From JAYSYM01 sp964543475 (GTDB lineage: Bacteria; Bdellovibrionota; Bdellovibrionia; Bdellovibrionales; JAMPXM01): a stretch of 64,000 bases of DNA. The notes under the pieces are model-generated. The model did not search any database. It was not told the origin of the DNA and saw only the letters and a program-made list of their open reading frames with translations. Below are positions 42,487 through 50,413 of this stretch, in pieces. Each line of letters opens with the position of its first letter. Position 1 is the first letter of the stretch. Both the position numbers and the translations under genes were made by a program. The stretch lies in assembly GCA_964543475.1 (NCBI GenBank), contig CAZIYJ010000001.1:186001-250000 (forward strand), written 5' to 3'.

Positions 42487-43379
42487 TGAACTCTCGGCTT
42501 AAATACTTTTTACTTTTAACGACGAGCGCATTGATGACGTTACTAACGATCGTCTTGGGCGCTCTTCCGTTAAGATTGCTGCGTGTGAATTACAGTGCAG
42601 CTTTGTATTGGGCCGGTTGTATCGCGATAGCAGGCGCATTGCTCGCAAGCGGACAAATTTTAATGTCGGCTGCTTTTGCAACGCTTACGCTTCTTATCGG
42701 CATCTACTCTGAAGCCGAAAAACAATACTCAGATACATTCGTTGCAGGTTCAGTTGCAGTCTTGGCTACGTCAGGACTAGTAACGGCGGCTGTAGCAATT
42801 TGGTCTGATGTGACAAAAACAAATTTGATTCAAGCCGTTAAGCAAGTGGCTGAAGCAATTACGGCTCGTGCGCTGGAGATGAATCCGCAGCTTGAAGTAA
42901 AAGCAGACGTACTTGCGTGGCAGGCTCCTTCGTTTGTTGTTGTTGTGATGATCTTGGCTCTTGGTATCGCACTCATGTGGGAACGTCGCGGACGTCGCTG
43001 GTTTGGTTTAAAAGAAGCCGTTACAAAACCAAAGTCGTTGCTTGCGTTTCACGTACCTGCACCACTTGTGTGGGTTGCAATTGCTTCTGCGGCAGCAGCG
43101 TTCATTCAGCACGATACAAATTGGGCGCAAGTTTTAGGTTTGAACATTCTCAACATCGTAGTTGCGATTTACTTCCTTCAGGGAATGGCAGTGATTGGCA
43201 ATGTGTTCCAAACGTTTAAGGTCTCTCCGTTTTGGCAGACCCTTTGGTACATCATGCTTTTCTTGCAGTTATTCCCAATCGTCGCGTTTGTTGGCTTTGT
43301 CGATTTTTGGTTTGAGTTCCGAGAACGTCTTAAGAAAAAGAAGACGCCGGGAATTAAAAAAGAATTTAAAGGTTTTTAA
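42486..43379 (+). CDS. DUF2232 (YybS-like) membrane protein
   Basis: A 297-residue inner-membrane protein with about eight hydrophobic segments (for example LKYFLLLTTSALMTLLTIVLGALPL, LGLNILNIVVAIYFLQGMAVI and LWYIMLFLQLFPIVAFVGFVDF). Its position between rpsF and rplI matches the DUF2232/YybS genes seen in many bacteria at this locus. Function is not established. The GTG start overlaps the rpsF stop by one base, and it is followed by rplI. The C-terminal tail RERLKKKKTPGIKKE is strongly basic and cytoplasmic. Confidence 0.8.
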   Translation: MNSRLKYFLLLTTSALMTLLTIVLGALPLRLLRVNYSAALYWAGCIAIAGALLASGQILMSAAFATLTLLIGIYSEAEKQYSDTFVAGSVAVLATSGLVTAAVAIWSDVTKTNLIQAVKQVAEAITARALEMNPQLEVKADVLAWQAPSFVVVVMILALGIALMWERRGRRWFGLKEAVTKPKSLLAFHVPAPLVWVAIASAAAAFIQHDTNWAQVLGLNILNIVVAIYFLQGMAVIGNVFQTFKVSPFWQTLWYIMLFLQLFPIVAFVGFVDFWFEFRERLKKKKTPGIKKEFKGF

Positions 43380-43451
43380 GTCACATCCAAGACGTGTGAC
43401 TCCATTTGAAAAGCTAGCGCGGTCTTGGCAAGCGCAGCAGAACAGGAATGT

Positions 43452-43895
43452 ATGAAAGTCATTTTGCAAAAAGACGTGAAGAACTTAGGAAAAGTTGGCG
43501 ACCTAGTGAGTGTATCAACAGGATTCGCTCGCAACTTCTTATTCCCACGTGCACTAGCGGCAGAAGCTACTGAAAAACGCGTTAAAGAATTTGAGCACTT
43601 AAAAAAAGTGGCAGAAGTTAAAAAGAAGAAGGCAGTTGGCGAACGCCAAGCGCTTATCAAAAAAATCAGCGGCTTAACTTTGAACTTCAAAGCTCCAGCT
43701 GGAGAAACTGATAAACTCTTCGGGACTGTTACTAACGTTGATATCTCGAACGAACTTGAGAAGCAGGGCTACTCAATCGATCGCCGTGACATCCACCTTG
43801 AAGAACCAATCAAGATGCTCGGCCAACACAAAGCAATCATTAAGCTTGGTGAAGGTATCGAGACTTCAGTTTTGGTATCTGTTGAACGCCTTTAG
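43452..43895 (+). CDS. rplI: 50S ribosomal protein L9
   Basis: Large-subunit protein with two globular domains joined by a long helix. The first is the nucleic-acid-binding domain MKVILQKDVKNLGKVGDLVSVSTGFARNFL (residues 1-30, well conserved). The helix is Lys/Glu-rich (about 40-75), and the C-terminal domain ends IETSVLVSVERL. I start at ATG 43452 behind CAGGAATG, since this gives the universal MKVIL start; an upstream in-frame start at 43425 would add nine unconserved residues. It is followed by a strong terminator. Confidence 0.96.
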   Translation: MKVILQKDVKNLGKVGDLVSVSTGFARNFLFPRALAAEATEKRVKEFEHLKKVAEVKKKKAVGERQALIKKISGLTLNFKAPAGETDKLFGTVTNVDISNELEKQGYSIDRRDIHLEEPIKMLGQHKAIIKLGEGIETSVLVSVERL

Positions 43896-43947
43896 TCATT
43901 GGCATCACGTTAGCTAGACAAATAATTAGCGATTACGAAGTATAAAG

Positions 43948-43976
43948 AACCCGGGGGAAACTCCGGGTTTTGTTTT
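43948..43976 (+). terminator. intrinsic terminator after rplI
   Basis: AACCCGG at 43948-43954 pairs with CCGGGTT at 43963-43969, with extra G/C closing pairs inside, then TTTGTTTT. It ends the rpsF-DUF2232-rplI operon. Confidence 0.85.
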
Positions 43977-43988
43977 AAGGGACACAAA

Positions 43989-44816
43989 ATGGCGCAAGAG
44001 AAGGAATACATTCTTGGAACTGATGAAGCAGAGCTTACAAGGCTTGCGATTCAGCATCGTATTTGGTCGGACGCTGCAGCTGGTGCGTGGAAGCGCGCTG
44101 GAGTAATGCCTGGTTCAAAGGTTTTAGATCTTGGGTGCGGTCCGGGGCATGCGACGTTTGATTTAGCTCAACTTGTTACGAGCGCAGGTTCTGTCCTCGG
44201 CGTTGATGAGTCAGAGCGCTTCACATCTTATCTCAACAACCAAGCAAAGCTGCGCGACATTCTTCAAGTGAAAGCCGAAATTGCAAACGCAGAAAATTTA
44301 ACGGCGACACTCAAAGAAAATAGTTTTGATGTTGTTTATACGCGATGGCTTCTCTGTTGGTTGAAGCACCCTGAAAAAGCGATTGCTGGTGTTGCAAAGG
44401 TTCTTAAGCCTGGCGGGCGATTTGTAATTCACGACTATTTTAATTGGAAGTCGATGTCAGCGGCTCCGCGGTCAAAGGCAATTGATAAAATGGTCGCTGC
44501 AGCGGTTGAGTCTTTTAATGATGGCGGAGGCGACATCGACATTGCTGCACGCATTCCGAAAATGTTGAACGATGCTGGCTTTGAAGTGAAACATCTTGAG
44601 CTTCATGCGCGTGTTGCGCGTGGAGGTGGAGAAGATGGTACGATGGCTTGGCTTGTGACATGGTGGCATCAATATGCGCCGAAGCTTTTGCAGATGGGGC
44701 GTTTAACAAAAGACGAGTGCACAAGTGCGCTGACCGAAATTGACCTAGTCGCTGCTGACGCAAACCGATTCTTCGTCTGCCCTCCGGTATACGAATTCAT
44801 CGCTACTCGCAAATAA
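43989..44816 (+). CDS. SAM-dependent methyltransferase
   Basis: A 275-residue class I methyltransferase. Motif I is VLDLGCGPGHATFDLA (about 46-61), followed by VLGVDESERF (motif II), NSFDVVYTRWLLCWLKHPEKAI (motif IV) and KPGGRFVIHDYF (motif V). No membrane or signal segment. The acceptor is not evident; the pattern fits small-molecule or ubiquinone-type methyltransferases but lacks a UbiE-specific signature I could use. It lies between two terminators, so it is probably monocistronic. Confidence 0.88.
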   Translation: MAQEKEYILGTDEAELTRLAIQHRIWSDAAAGAWKRAGVMPGSKVLDLGCGPGHATFDLAQLVTSAGSVLGVDESERFTSYLNNQAKLRDILQVKAEIANAENLTATLKENSFDVVYTRWLLCWLKHPEKAIAGVAKVLKPGGRFVIHDYFNWKSMSAAPRSKAIDKMVAAAVESFNDGGGDIDIAARIPKMLNDAGFEVKHLELHARVARGGGEDGTMAWLVTWWHQYAPKLLQMGRLTKDECTSALTEIDLVAADANRFFVCPPVYEFIATRK

Positions 44817-44835
44817 AAGGTTTGGTAAACTCAGC

Positions 44836-44849
44836 AGCACAGCTGTGCT
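44836..44849. repeat. perfect 14-base palindrome
   Basis: AGCACAGCTGTGCT is its own reverse complement. It lies 20 bases after the methyltransferase stop and 28 bases before a terminator hairpin. It could be a protein-binding site or part of the RNA 3' end. Confidence 0.6.
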
Positions 44850-44877
44850 TTGGGCTTCAATAAGGTTTTGTTTGGAT

Positions 44878-44907
44878 AAGCTGGGCCCTCGCCCAGCTTT
44901 TTCTTTT
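44878..44907 (+). terminator. intrinsic terminator after the methyltransferase gene
   Basis: AAGCTGGG at 44878-44885 pairs with CCCAGCTT at 44892-44899, followed by TTTCTTTTT. It is a convincing Rho-independent terminator. Confidence 0.85.
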
Positions 44908-45017
44908 TGGTCTTGTGGCAAAACTAACCCGTCGATTTAATGGCCCTGTCTCACAAGATATGAAGCTTATGAATGAGCTTCTTTGAGTAATTTCCCACAC
45001 CCATGGAGGGGCGACAA

Positions 45018-45212
45018 ATGGGCAAGGCTCTGATTCAACAGATTACTGAATCCACAGGATTACCAGAAAATCTAATTCAGGACGAATTACAAACGTTGAT
45101 GTCTGCAGCCGGTGTGCAAGCCGACAACGTCACTCTCGATGACTTGCGAAGAATCCTCGCCGAGTACATGCAAGAAGTTTTAGTCGCGGCAAAAGAAGAT
45201 CTCGCTGGATAA
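45018..45212 (+). CDS. small soluble protein, unknown
   Basis: A 64-residue acidic, helical protein (MGKALIQQITESTGLPENLIQDELQ then VTLDDLRRILAEYMQEVLVAAKEDL). The start is ATG 45018 because a strong GGAGGGG ribosome site lies seven bases ahead; the in-frame ATG at 45003 would place that site inside the gene. The pattern of two helices around a Pro-containing turn suggests a small DNA- or protein-binding module. No family is recognised. The strong ribosome site implies high expression. Confidence 0.65.
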   Translation: MGKALIQQITESTGLPENLIQDELQTLMSAAGVQADNVTLDDLRRILAEYMQEVLVAAKEDLAG

Positions 45213-45240
45213 TCCCGCCAAGTAAACTTACGATTTCTTA

Positions 45241-46212
45241 ATGATTCCAGATAAAGAAATAATCCGGCAGTGGAATGCGGAGCATGGCCCCGCCTATCAC
45301 CTTCGCTTCAATGACCTTCACTGGAATTTGCATAAGCAAAACCTAATCTCATACTCATTTCATGAACTCGCCGGTACACCGGTAATAACAGCGACAGCGA
45401 CTCAAGTGGGAATCGCGGCGGGTATTCCTGTTCGAAACATGTGGCTTTCGCTTTGGGGTCATGTGGAAAACCAAGAGCAATTCGTTACTGAATTAAAAGC
45501 ACTTACTAAAAAACTCGGTAAAGTAAAAACAGTGATTGGCGGAGAAGAATTTCACTTAGTGCCCGGGCTTCCGCTCTCGCCTTCGGGAATTAAGCTCCAG
45601 CAAGCACTTCAAGCGGCCAAGTTTGAAGGCGCTGAAGCAGCCGACTATTTCGGCGACATTAATTCATCACCGGTCACAGATTATATTTCAACAGCACATG
45701 CAGAGGTTGAAAAACGCGGACTCACGTTTAACGAAGTCACCACTTCTACTGACATATCCACAGCAGAAAAATTTATGGAGAAAGAGTTTCCGGGTCGATG
45801 GGCTCGTGAGTTTAAGTTCTGGGCTTCTGAGAGAGAAGAAACTCAGAGAGCTTTTTGGAAATTACTTCGAACGAATGAGGGTGAAGTTATTGGTTTTGCG
45901 AGAATGGCGAATCGAGGCAGATCGATTCCTCTCGAGAAAAACTGGACCCCAGGTGCCCTTCGAATGCCAACTCAACTTGAGCAGCCGACGCAGCTCATAA
46001 ATACAGATTGTTCACTTGGCCCGATAGGTGTTGCTGCCTCGCAACGAGGCCGAGGTACTGGAAAACTGCTTCTCGGTCTAGTTTTAGAGTCTTTACGCAA
46101 TTCCGGGAGTGAGAGAATTTGTATCGATTGGACTAACGCGTTTAAATATTACGAGCCCCTACAATTTAAAGTGGCCCGTCGTTACTGGACGTCGTGGTGC
46201 TTGGAGGAATAA
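45241..46212 (+). CDS. GNAT-family acetyltransferase
   Basis: A 323-residue protein whose C-terminal part is a GNAT fold: the acetyl-CoA loop IGVAASQRGRGTGKLLL (about 262-278) follows a strand, and YYEPLQFKVARRYWTSW is the usual final strand region. The N-terminal 140 residues also have GNAT-like alternation but without the R-x-x-G-x-G/A loop, so it may be a tandem enzyme with one dead half. The substrate is not evident. It lies 28 bases after the small protein and three bases before the next gene, so it forms a short operon with them. Confidence 0.8.
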   Translation: MIPDKEIIRQWNAEHGPAYHLRFNDLHWNLHKQNLISYSFHELAGTPVITATATQVGIAAGIPVRNMWLSLWGHVENQEQFVTELKALTKKLGKVKTVIGGEEFHLVPGLPLSPSGIKLQQALQAAKFEGAEAADYFGDINSSPVTDYISTAHAEVEKRGLTFNEVTTSTDISTAEKFMEKEFPGRWAREFKFWASEREETQRAFWKLLRTNEGEVIGFARMANRGRSIPLEKNWTPGALRMPTQLEQPTQLINTDCSLGPIGVAASQRGRGTGKLLLGLVLESLRNSGSERICIDWTNAFKYYEPLQFKVARRYWTSWCLEE

Positions 46213-46215
46213 TAT

Positions 46216-46887
46216 ATGAAACAAGTTATCGTTTCACTTGCGGTTGCACTTAGCGTCTTCGCATTTGCTCCGTCTGCTTCTGCACAAAGCGAACTGCTTA
46301 ATTCAGTCGATACAAGTAAAATGGAATTGGTCGGAAAGCTCGGCCCGTCATTTTATTGGATCGCCCTCGAAGAAAATAGCCCAGGTAAAAAAACTGAAAA
46401 CGTATATGACGTTGAAGGAAAAATTCTCGCGAAAGTTTCGCCAGGCTTCATGCGCCATCTTAAGCTCGAGGGAACCGGCCGTTTGAAAAACGGAAAGCTT
46501 CTTAACTTTCATCAATGGCACTATTTGCCAGACGGAAAAAAAGAAATTCGCTTCCGCTATTGCGGTAAAAATGCGCCGTACGGTTACGGCGTTGAAGACC
46601 GGAAGCTTCGAGCATTTAAGTCAGTCGCCGTTGATACTTCAGTCATTCCACTTGATTCGATCGTATACATTCCGGCAGCACGCGGAACTAAACTTCCCGA
46701 TGGAACAATCCATGACGGATACTTTGAAGCGATCGATGTCGGCACGGCTATCGTAAACAAGCGTATTGATGTGTTCACTTCATTTGGCGATCAAAGCGCT
46801 GTCTTCCGTAAAAACGGTCTTCAGCACGGCGTTGCGACCGAGGTTTACCTCGTAAAAGTAAAAGACCAAGGCAAAGAACTTTTCTAG
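46216..46887 (+). CDS. exported 3D-domain protein
   Basis: A 223-residue protein with signal peptide ending SASAQ (cleavage about residue 23). Residues about 135-190 carry the 3D domain named for its three aspartates: VAVDTSVIPLDSIVYIP, FEAIDVGTAI and KRIDVF. This double-psi beta-barrel occurs in MltA and related peptidoglycan-cleaving enzymes, but the N-terminal half has no MltA domain. A GGAGGAAT ribosome site precedes the ATG. It is a candidate cell-wall hydrolase in the periplasm. A terminator follows. Confidence 0.85.
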   Translation: MKQVIVSLAVALSVFAFAPSASAQSELLNSVDTSKMELVGKLGPSFYWIALEENSPGKKTENVYDVEGKILAKVSPGFMRHLKLEGTGRLKNGKLLNFHQWHYLPDGKKEIRFRYCGKNAPYGYGVEDRKLRAFKSVAVDTSVIPLDSIVYIPAARGTKLPDGTIHDGYFEAIDVGTAIVNKRIDVFTSFGDQSAVFRKNGLQHGVATEVYLVKVKDQGKELF

Positions 46888-46930
46888 TATTGGCAGCGCC
46901 ATTCCAAATGGCGAAGAACCAGTCGTCAGT

Positions 46931-46962
46931 GCCTGCGGCAGTATTGCGGTAGGCCTTTTTTT
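46931..46962 (+). terminator. intrinsic terminator after the 3D-domain gene
   Basis: GCCTGCGGCA at 46931-46940 pairs with TGCGGTAGGC at 46945-46954 with one mismatch and one G-T pair, followed by C and seven T. Confidence 0.8.
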
Positions 46963-47064
46963 GTTTGCTCCTGTAAAGTCCTTTGCCGGCTAAGGTGTGC
47001 CCTAGGCCGATCAAATAGAGAAGAGAGGGTCGTATTTGGCGCTTGGCTTGCAAAGTCTTGAGCC

Positions 47065-48711
47065 ATGGCAACGGTCAAAACTCTTTCATCACTCTTTGTA
47101 CTACTTTTGTCTCTGGTATTGTCTGTGGCGGCAAACGCACAGAACAAGTATCAAGCAATGGTGTTCCCGCTCAGAGCATCGAACGCAGACTCTCAGCAAA
47201 ATTGCACAGCGACCTTATTCAAATTTGATAAATGCTATTTGGTAACAAACGCCCACTGTATTCTTAAATCTCATAAGCTTTTGTCACAAACAAACGAAGA
47301 TCAGTTTGTCTGGCGCATGTTCGGGAAGCTCGATCGCTCTGTAGATGTGAAGGTTGTAAAGGTTGATCCAGCATCGGACTTAGCTTTGCTCAGTACTCCA
47401 AGTAGCCTTAAATCAGAGTGTTCAAAACTTCCCGATATCGAGCGTGAACGCAGATACACTTTTAAAGAAGGTGTTTTTGCTTCGTTTGGTTTTCATAACG
47501 GAGTAGCTCAAGAAGCATTTGTTGCCGGCAAGCGCTGGGATGTTGGCGACAGCACGACACTCAGAGCAGTATCAACGAGTTTACGAGGCGTCGAGAAGGT
47601 CTTAGAAGTTCCTCGTTTAGAAATTACTTTCGGCATGAGCGGCGGTGCTTTGGTTAGTCAAAGCGGAACACTCTACGGCATCAACAAATCTTTTGTGCCG
47701 TTTCAGGGTCGAACATATGTGATCCCTTTTAGAGACGTAATTAGATTTGTACAGTCAAAAAATCTCGGCCCGCAAGCTGCGAGCGATTCAGATGGAAATA
47801 CAAAACGAAATGGCGGAGAAAATAGCGGCGCCAACGGCGGAGAAAATAGCGGCGCCAACGGCGGTGAAAACTCCGGAGCAAACGGTGGTGAAAACAGCGG
47901 TGCAAATGGCGGCGAGAATAGCGGAGCAAACGGTAACGGAAAAATAGTGATCAACCCAGATCTAGCTACCGCAGATCGATTAGCGTTCCTTCGAGAGCCA
48001 GCCGAAGGAGTGATGATTCAAACTCAACAGGGAATGAAGCGCCTTTTAGCACTGGGGCCGTATCAAATTGATGGTTTCGATAACTATCGAGAGCACGAAA
48101 AATCAAATTTGATTCCGGTTTACTTCGGCGAACCACAATTTCTCGAAGCGAAGGCGGCGATTGCAAAGCGTTTTCAAGGGTCTTTCGCTAGCGGAAAAAA
48201 CGACATGTTTAGCGAAGATCAAAAAAAATATCATTGGTCGGATTCGACTGAAAAACTAATCGCCTCTTTGCCCCGCGGTCACAAAGAACTATTGGAAGCC
48301 GCTGTCGAACTGCGGATGACATTTGAGTTGCTATCAGAAAGTAATTTCAGAATCACTCTGTACCGAAGGAACTATGACCTGATGAATGGGAATCATGGTC
48401 AAAGGGAGTACTTCAGGCAGTTTTCTAACCCGGACTACAGCGACATTAACACTTTTAATGGAACCGTTCTTCCAAGTGGTGAAGTTGAAGTGACGAGCAG
48501 TTCGAACCGTCTTCAATGTAAAAACGAGAACTATCTAAAATTGATTTGCTCAAGCCAAGACCCTCTAATTAAAGAAGAATTCAGCTTAAGCCGCGAGAGT
48601 TTAGACGGACCTATTAACTTCAGGCACGCGCAAGAGAAGTACGACAGTAGTCAAAACAAAGTCATTTTGTATCGCTATGGAAAGCTTTGGAGCATCGATG
48701 CAAAAAAATAG
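47065..48711 (+). CDS. exported trypsin-like serine protease with octapeptide repeat linker
   Basis: A 548-residue protein with signal peptide ending VAANAQ (about residue 25). The protease domain (about 30-232) has the triad His64 (TNAHC), Asp105 (DPASDLALL) and Ser192 (GMSGGAL). Residues 250-289 are five perfect copies of GGENSGAN, a flexible hydrophilic linker. The C-terminal domain (about 295-548) is unrecognised and includes two cysteines near NRLQCKNENYLKLICSS. The fold is that of V8/DegP-type peptidases, but no PDZ domain is present. Its last 14 bases overlap the start of the next gene, implying coupled translation. Confidence 0.88.
   Translation: MATVKTLSSLFVLLLSLVLSVAANAQNKYQAMVFPLRASNADSQQNCTATLFKFDKCYLVTNAHCILKSHKLLSQTNEDQFVWRMFGKLDRSVDVKVVKVDPASDLALLSTPSSLKSECSKLPDIERERRYTFKEGVFASFGFHNGVAQEAFVAGKRWDVGDSTTLRAVSTSLRGVEKVLEVPRLEITFGMSGGALVSQSGTLYGINKSFVPFQGRTYVIPFRDVIRFVQSKNLGPQAASDSDGNTKRNGGENSGANGGENSGANGGENSGANGGENSGANGGENSGANGNGKIVINPDLATADRLAFLREPAEGVMIQTQQGMKRLLALGPYQIDGFDNYREHEKSNLIPVYFGEPQFLEAKAAIAKRFQGSFASGKNDMFSEDQKKYHWSDSTEKLIASLPRGHKELLEAAVELRMTFELLSESNFRITLYRRNYDLMNGNHGQREYFRQFSNPDYSDINTFNGTVLPSGEVEVTSSSNRLQCKNENYLKLICSSQDPLIKEEFSLSRESLDGPINFRHAQEKYDSSQNKVILYRYGKLWSIDAKK
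47812..47931 (+). repeat. five tandem 24-base repeats (GGENSGAN coding)
   Basis: Five in-frame 24-base units. Units 1 and 2 are identical in sequence, while units 3-5 differ mostly at third positions (GGC/GGT, AAT/AAC, AGC/TCC, GCC/GCA) yet keep the same eight residues. This pattern points to selection on the peptide. Confidence 0.95.
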
Positions 48712-49882
48712 TCATGAGCGCTACTTCGAAGCGGTTCAAGCATACATCTCTGGCGAAACCGCATTCACCGCGAAGTTTCTTCAGAGCGGAGATGTTTCTT
48801 TGACTGAAAAAGCTCTGATCGAAGCACGGCTATTGATGAAACGAAACGACTTTGCAGCCGCTCAGTCAGTGCTCGATCGTGCACATCCAACTTCGAGTCT
48901 CTTAATTGGCGAACGGTTTTTCCTTCAGGCGGCACTCGCGTCGCATCGATCTAAATGGCAAGAGGCAGTCTTATTTGCAATGCATGCTCTTAATGAATAT
49001 CGCGCCTGTGAAAATGCAAGAGGCCTATTTCTTTCGAACTATAATCTTAGTGTCTATTACAGCCGACTGGGTCTTGATGAACTTTCATTTTATTTTTTAA
49101 ACGAAGCAGAGAGCTTCGCAAAGACCCCTTCGCAAAAAGTTTTAGTTGTGCGTGCTCGCGCATGTGAGTTTTCACGACAAGATAATTTTAAAAACGCAGT
49201 TCACCAAATAGAACTAGCAATTAAGCGAATCCAGGATCTTGATTCGGTTGACGCCGCGACATTGAGATCAGTAGCAGGAGACATTTTCTTTAGAGCTGGT
49301 GATCATCACAAAGCACTTTTGAATTTAAATGAGCTTCAGCACTGTAAGGCGCTGCCGGATAAGGCTCGTGCAAAATTTGATTTAACAGTACTAAGCGCGC
49401 TCAATGCAGAGCTGTCGGTCCTTGTACCTGCGAACTGCCCTGAAGTGATCGAACAAAATGTCGAGTACTTTACAAAATGGAAAGTAATTTCAGCTTTGCA
49501 AGATGGCCAATGGGATCGCGCGGTCGCCGAATGGAATAGTCTTGTACAACTTATGCCGAATCGCTATGCGCGAGACTTTAAGACGATTGTGGCGACAGAC
49601 GACAAAGCAATTTTCATGTATGCGGTCCGGCGCCTATTGAACCGAATGAATTTAAATGGAAAGCGTAATCAATCCTCGAACCTTAAGGGGCTTCAGGCAA
49701 TTTTGTTTGAGGCCTTAACGTCGGCAAAGATTCCCCTTCGAAAAGAAGATCTCATCGAAAAGGTTTGGAATTGCGAATATTCTCCCGACTTGGACGCTCG
49801 ATTCTATAAGCTAATTGAGCGCCTACAATCGTCTAGCGGGCTAGAAATCGAAGTAGTTCGGCACACTTACCGAATTAAATAG
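48698..49882 (+). CDS. TPR protein with C-terminal winged-helix-like domain
   Basis: A 394-residue soluble protein. Residues about 15-300 are helical repeats of TPR type (for example FAAAQSVLDRAHPTSSLLIGE and KNAVHQIELAIKRI). The last about 60 residues (LFEALTSAKIPLRKEDLIEKVWN ... DARFYKLIERL ... VVRHTYRIK) resemble the OmpR/PhoB-type winged helix, where LxxxELxxxVW and the final strand end Y-R-(I/L). This order, TPR then wHTH, is the reverse of SARP regulators. No receiver domain is present. ATG 48698 follows GGAG at five bases; it lies 14 bases inside the protease gene. It may regulate genes linked to the protease. Confidence 0.75.
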   Translation: MQKNSHERYFEAVQAYISGETAFTAKFLQSGDVSLTEKALIEARLLMKRNDFAAAQSVLDRAHPTSSLLIGERFFLQAALASHRSKWQEAVLFAMHALNEYRACENARGLFLSNYNLSVYYSRLGLDELSFYFLNEAESFAKTPSQKVLVVRARACEFSRQDNFKNAVHQIELAIKRIQDLDSVDAATLRSVAGDIFFRAGDHHKALLNLNELQHCKALPDKARAKFDLTVLSALNAELSVLVPANCPEVIEQNVEYFTKWKVISALQDGQWDRAVAEWNSLVQLMPNRYARDFKTIVATDDKAIFMYAVRRLLNRMNLNGKRNQSSNLKGLQAILFEALTSAKIPLRKEDLIEKVWNCEYSPDLDARFYKLIERLQSSSGLEIEVVRHTYRIK

Positions 49883-49889
49883 TATCGAT

Positions 49890-49914
49890 GTCAGGAAGTC
49901 AGACTTCTTCTGAC
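49890..49914. other. stem-loop after the TPR/wHTH gene
   Basis: GTCAG and GAAGT at 49890-49899 pair with ACTTC (49903-49907) and CTGAC (49910-49914), with a three-base loop and a two-base bulge. No T run follows, so it is a hairpin of unknown role, perhaps a weak terminator or RNA-stabilising end. Confidence 0.5.
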
Positions 49915-49969
49915 GATCTCACCTAAAGCCTAAGCTAAATTTCCTCCATACCTAACCCCAGGAGGAAAA

Positions 49970-50386
49970 ATGAAAACGCTCGTTCTTAAAACTTTAGTGA
50001 TCACTTTTGTCGGAGCTACTGCAAACGCAAACATTGATTTGAGATCTGGTGAGGCTGAACGGTTGCGACTGAGCAATGGTCAAACTGTCGTGGTCTCATG
50101 TGAGAAATACGCACAGTCCTATCCCGATCGATTCGGCCGGCGATCTAAAACCGTTAATTTCTTCGAGGCAAGAGACTGTAAGTACTTTAAGGATGCAGTG
50201 GAACTAACAGGAGATCTCGAAACAGATCAGTTTACCTGTTCCTCGATTTCAAGAGCTCCGCAAATACGTTCCTACGAAGTCAACGGTACATGTATCAACG
50301 ACAATTACGGCTACTTGCTCCTTAAAAATGTGTGCATGAAGGCTGCCGAATTTCTTCATAAAACAAATTCTGGTCGTCGCAATTAA
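49970..50386 (+). CDS. small exported Cys-containing protein (paralogue A)
   Basis: A 138-residue protein with signal peptide MKTLVLKTLVITFVGATANA. The mature part has six cysteines (VSC, RDC, FTC, GTC, NVC plus one near the C-terminal helix). It shares a scaffold with the next gene: an early G-E-x-x-x-x-R...VxC, then the motif ELTGDLETDQFTC and the late NGTC. A GGAGG ribosome site precedes it. The function is unknown; the tandem duplication suggests a secreted factor under change. Confidence 0.7.
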   Translation: MKTLVLKTLVITFVGATANANIDLRSGEAERLRLSNGQTVVVSCEKYAQSYPDRFGRRSKTVNFFEARDCKYFKDAVELTGDLETDQFTCSSISRAPQIRSYEVNGTCINDNYGYLLLKNVCMKAAEFLHKTNSGRRN

Positions 50387-50413
50387 TTACCAAACATTCA
50401 ATAGGAGAATAGT

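Noticed and set aside
47812..47931. CRISPR-like array
   Set aside because: The units are contiguous 24-base coding repeats with no spacers and no cas genes nearby.
47703..47954. Minus-strand frame rich in Pro-Phe-Ala-Pro repeats
   Set aside because: It is the reverse complement of the GGENSGAN repeat; the periodicity arises from the sense repeats.
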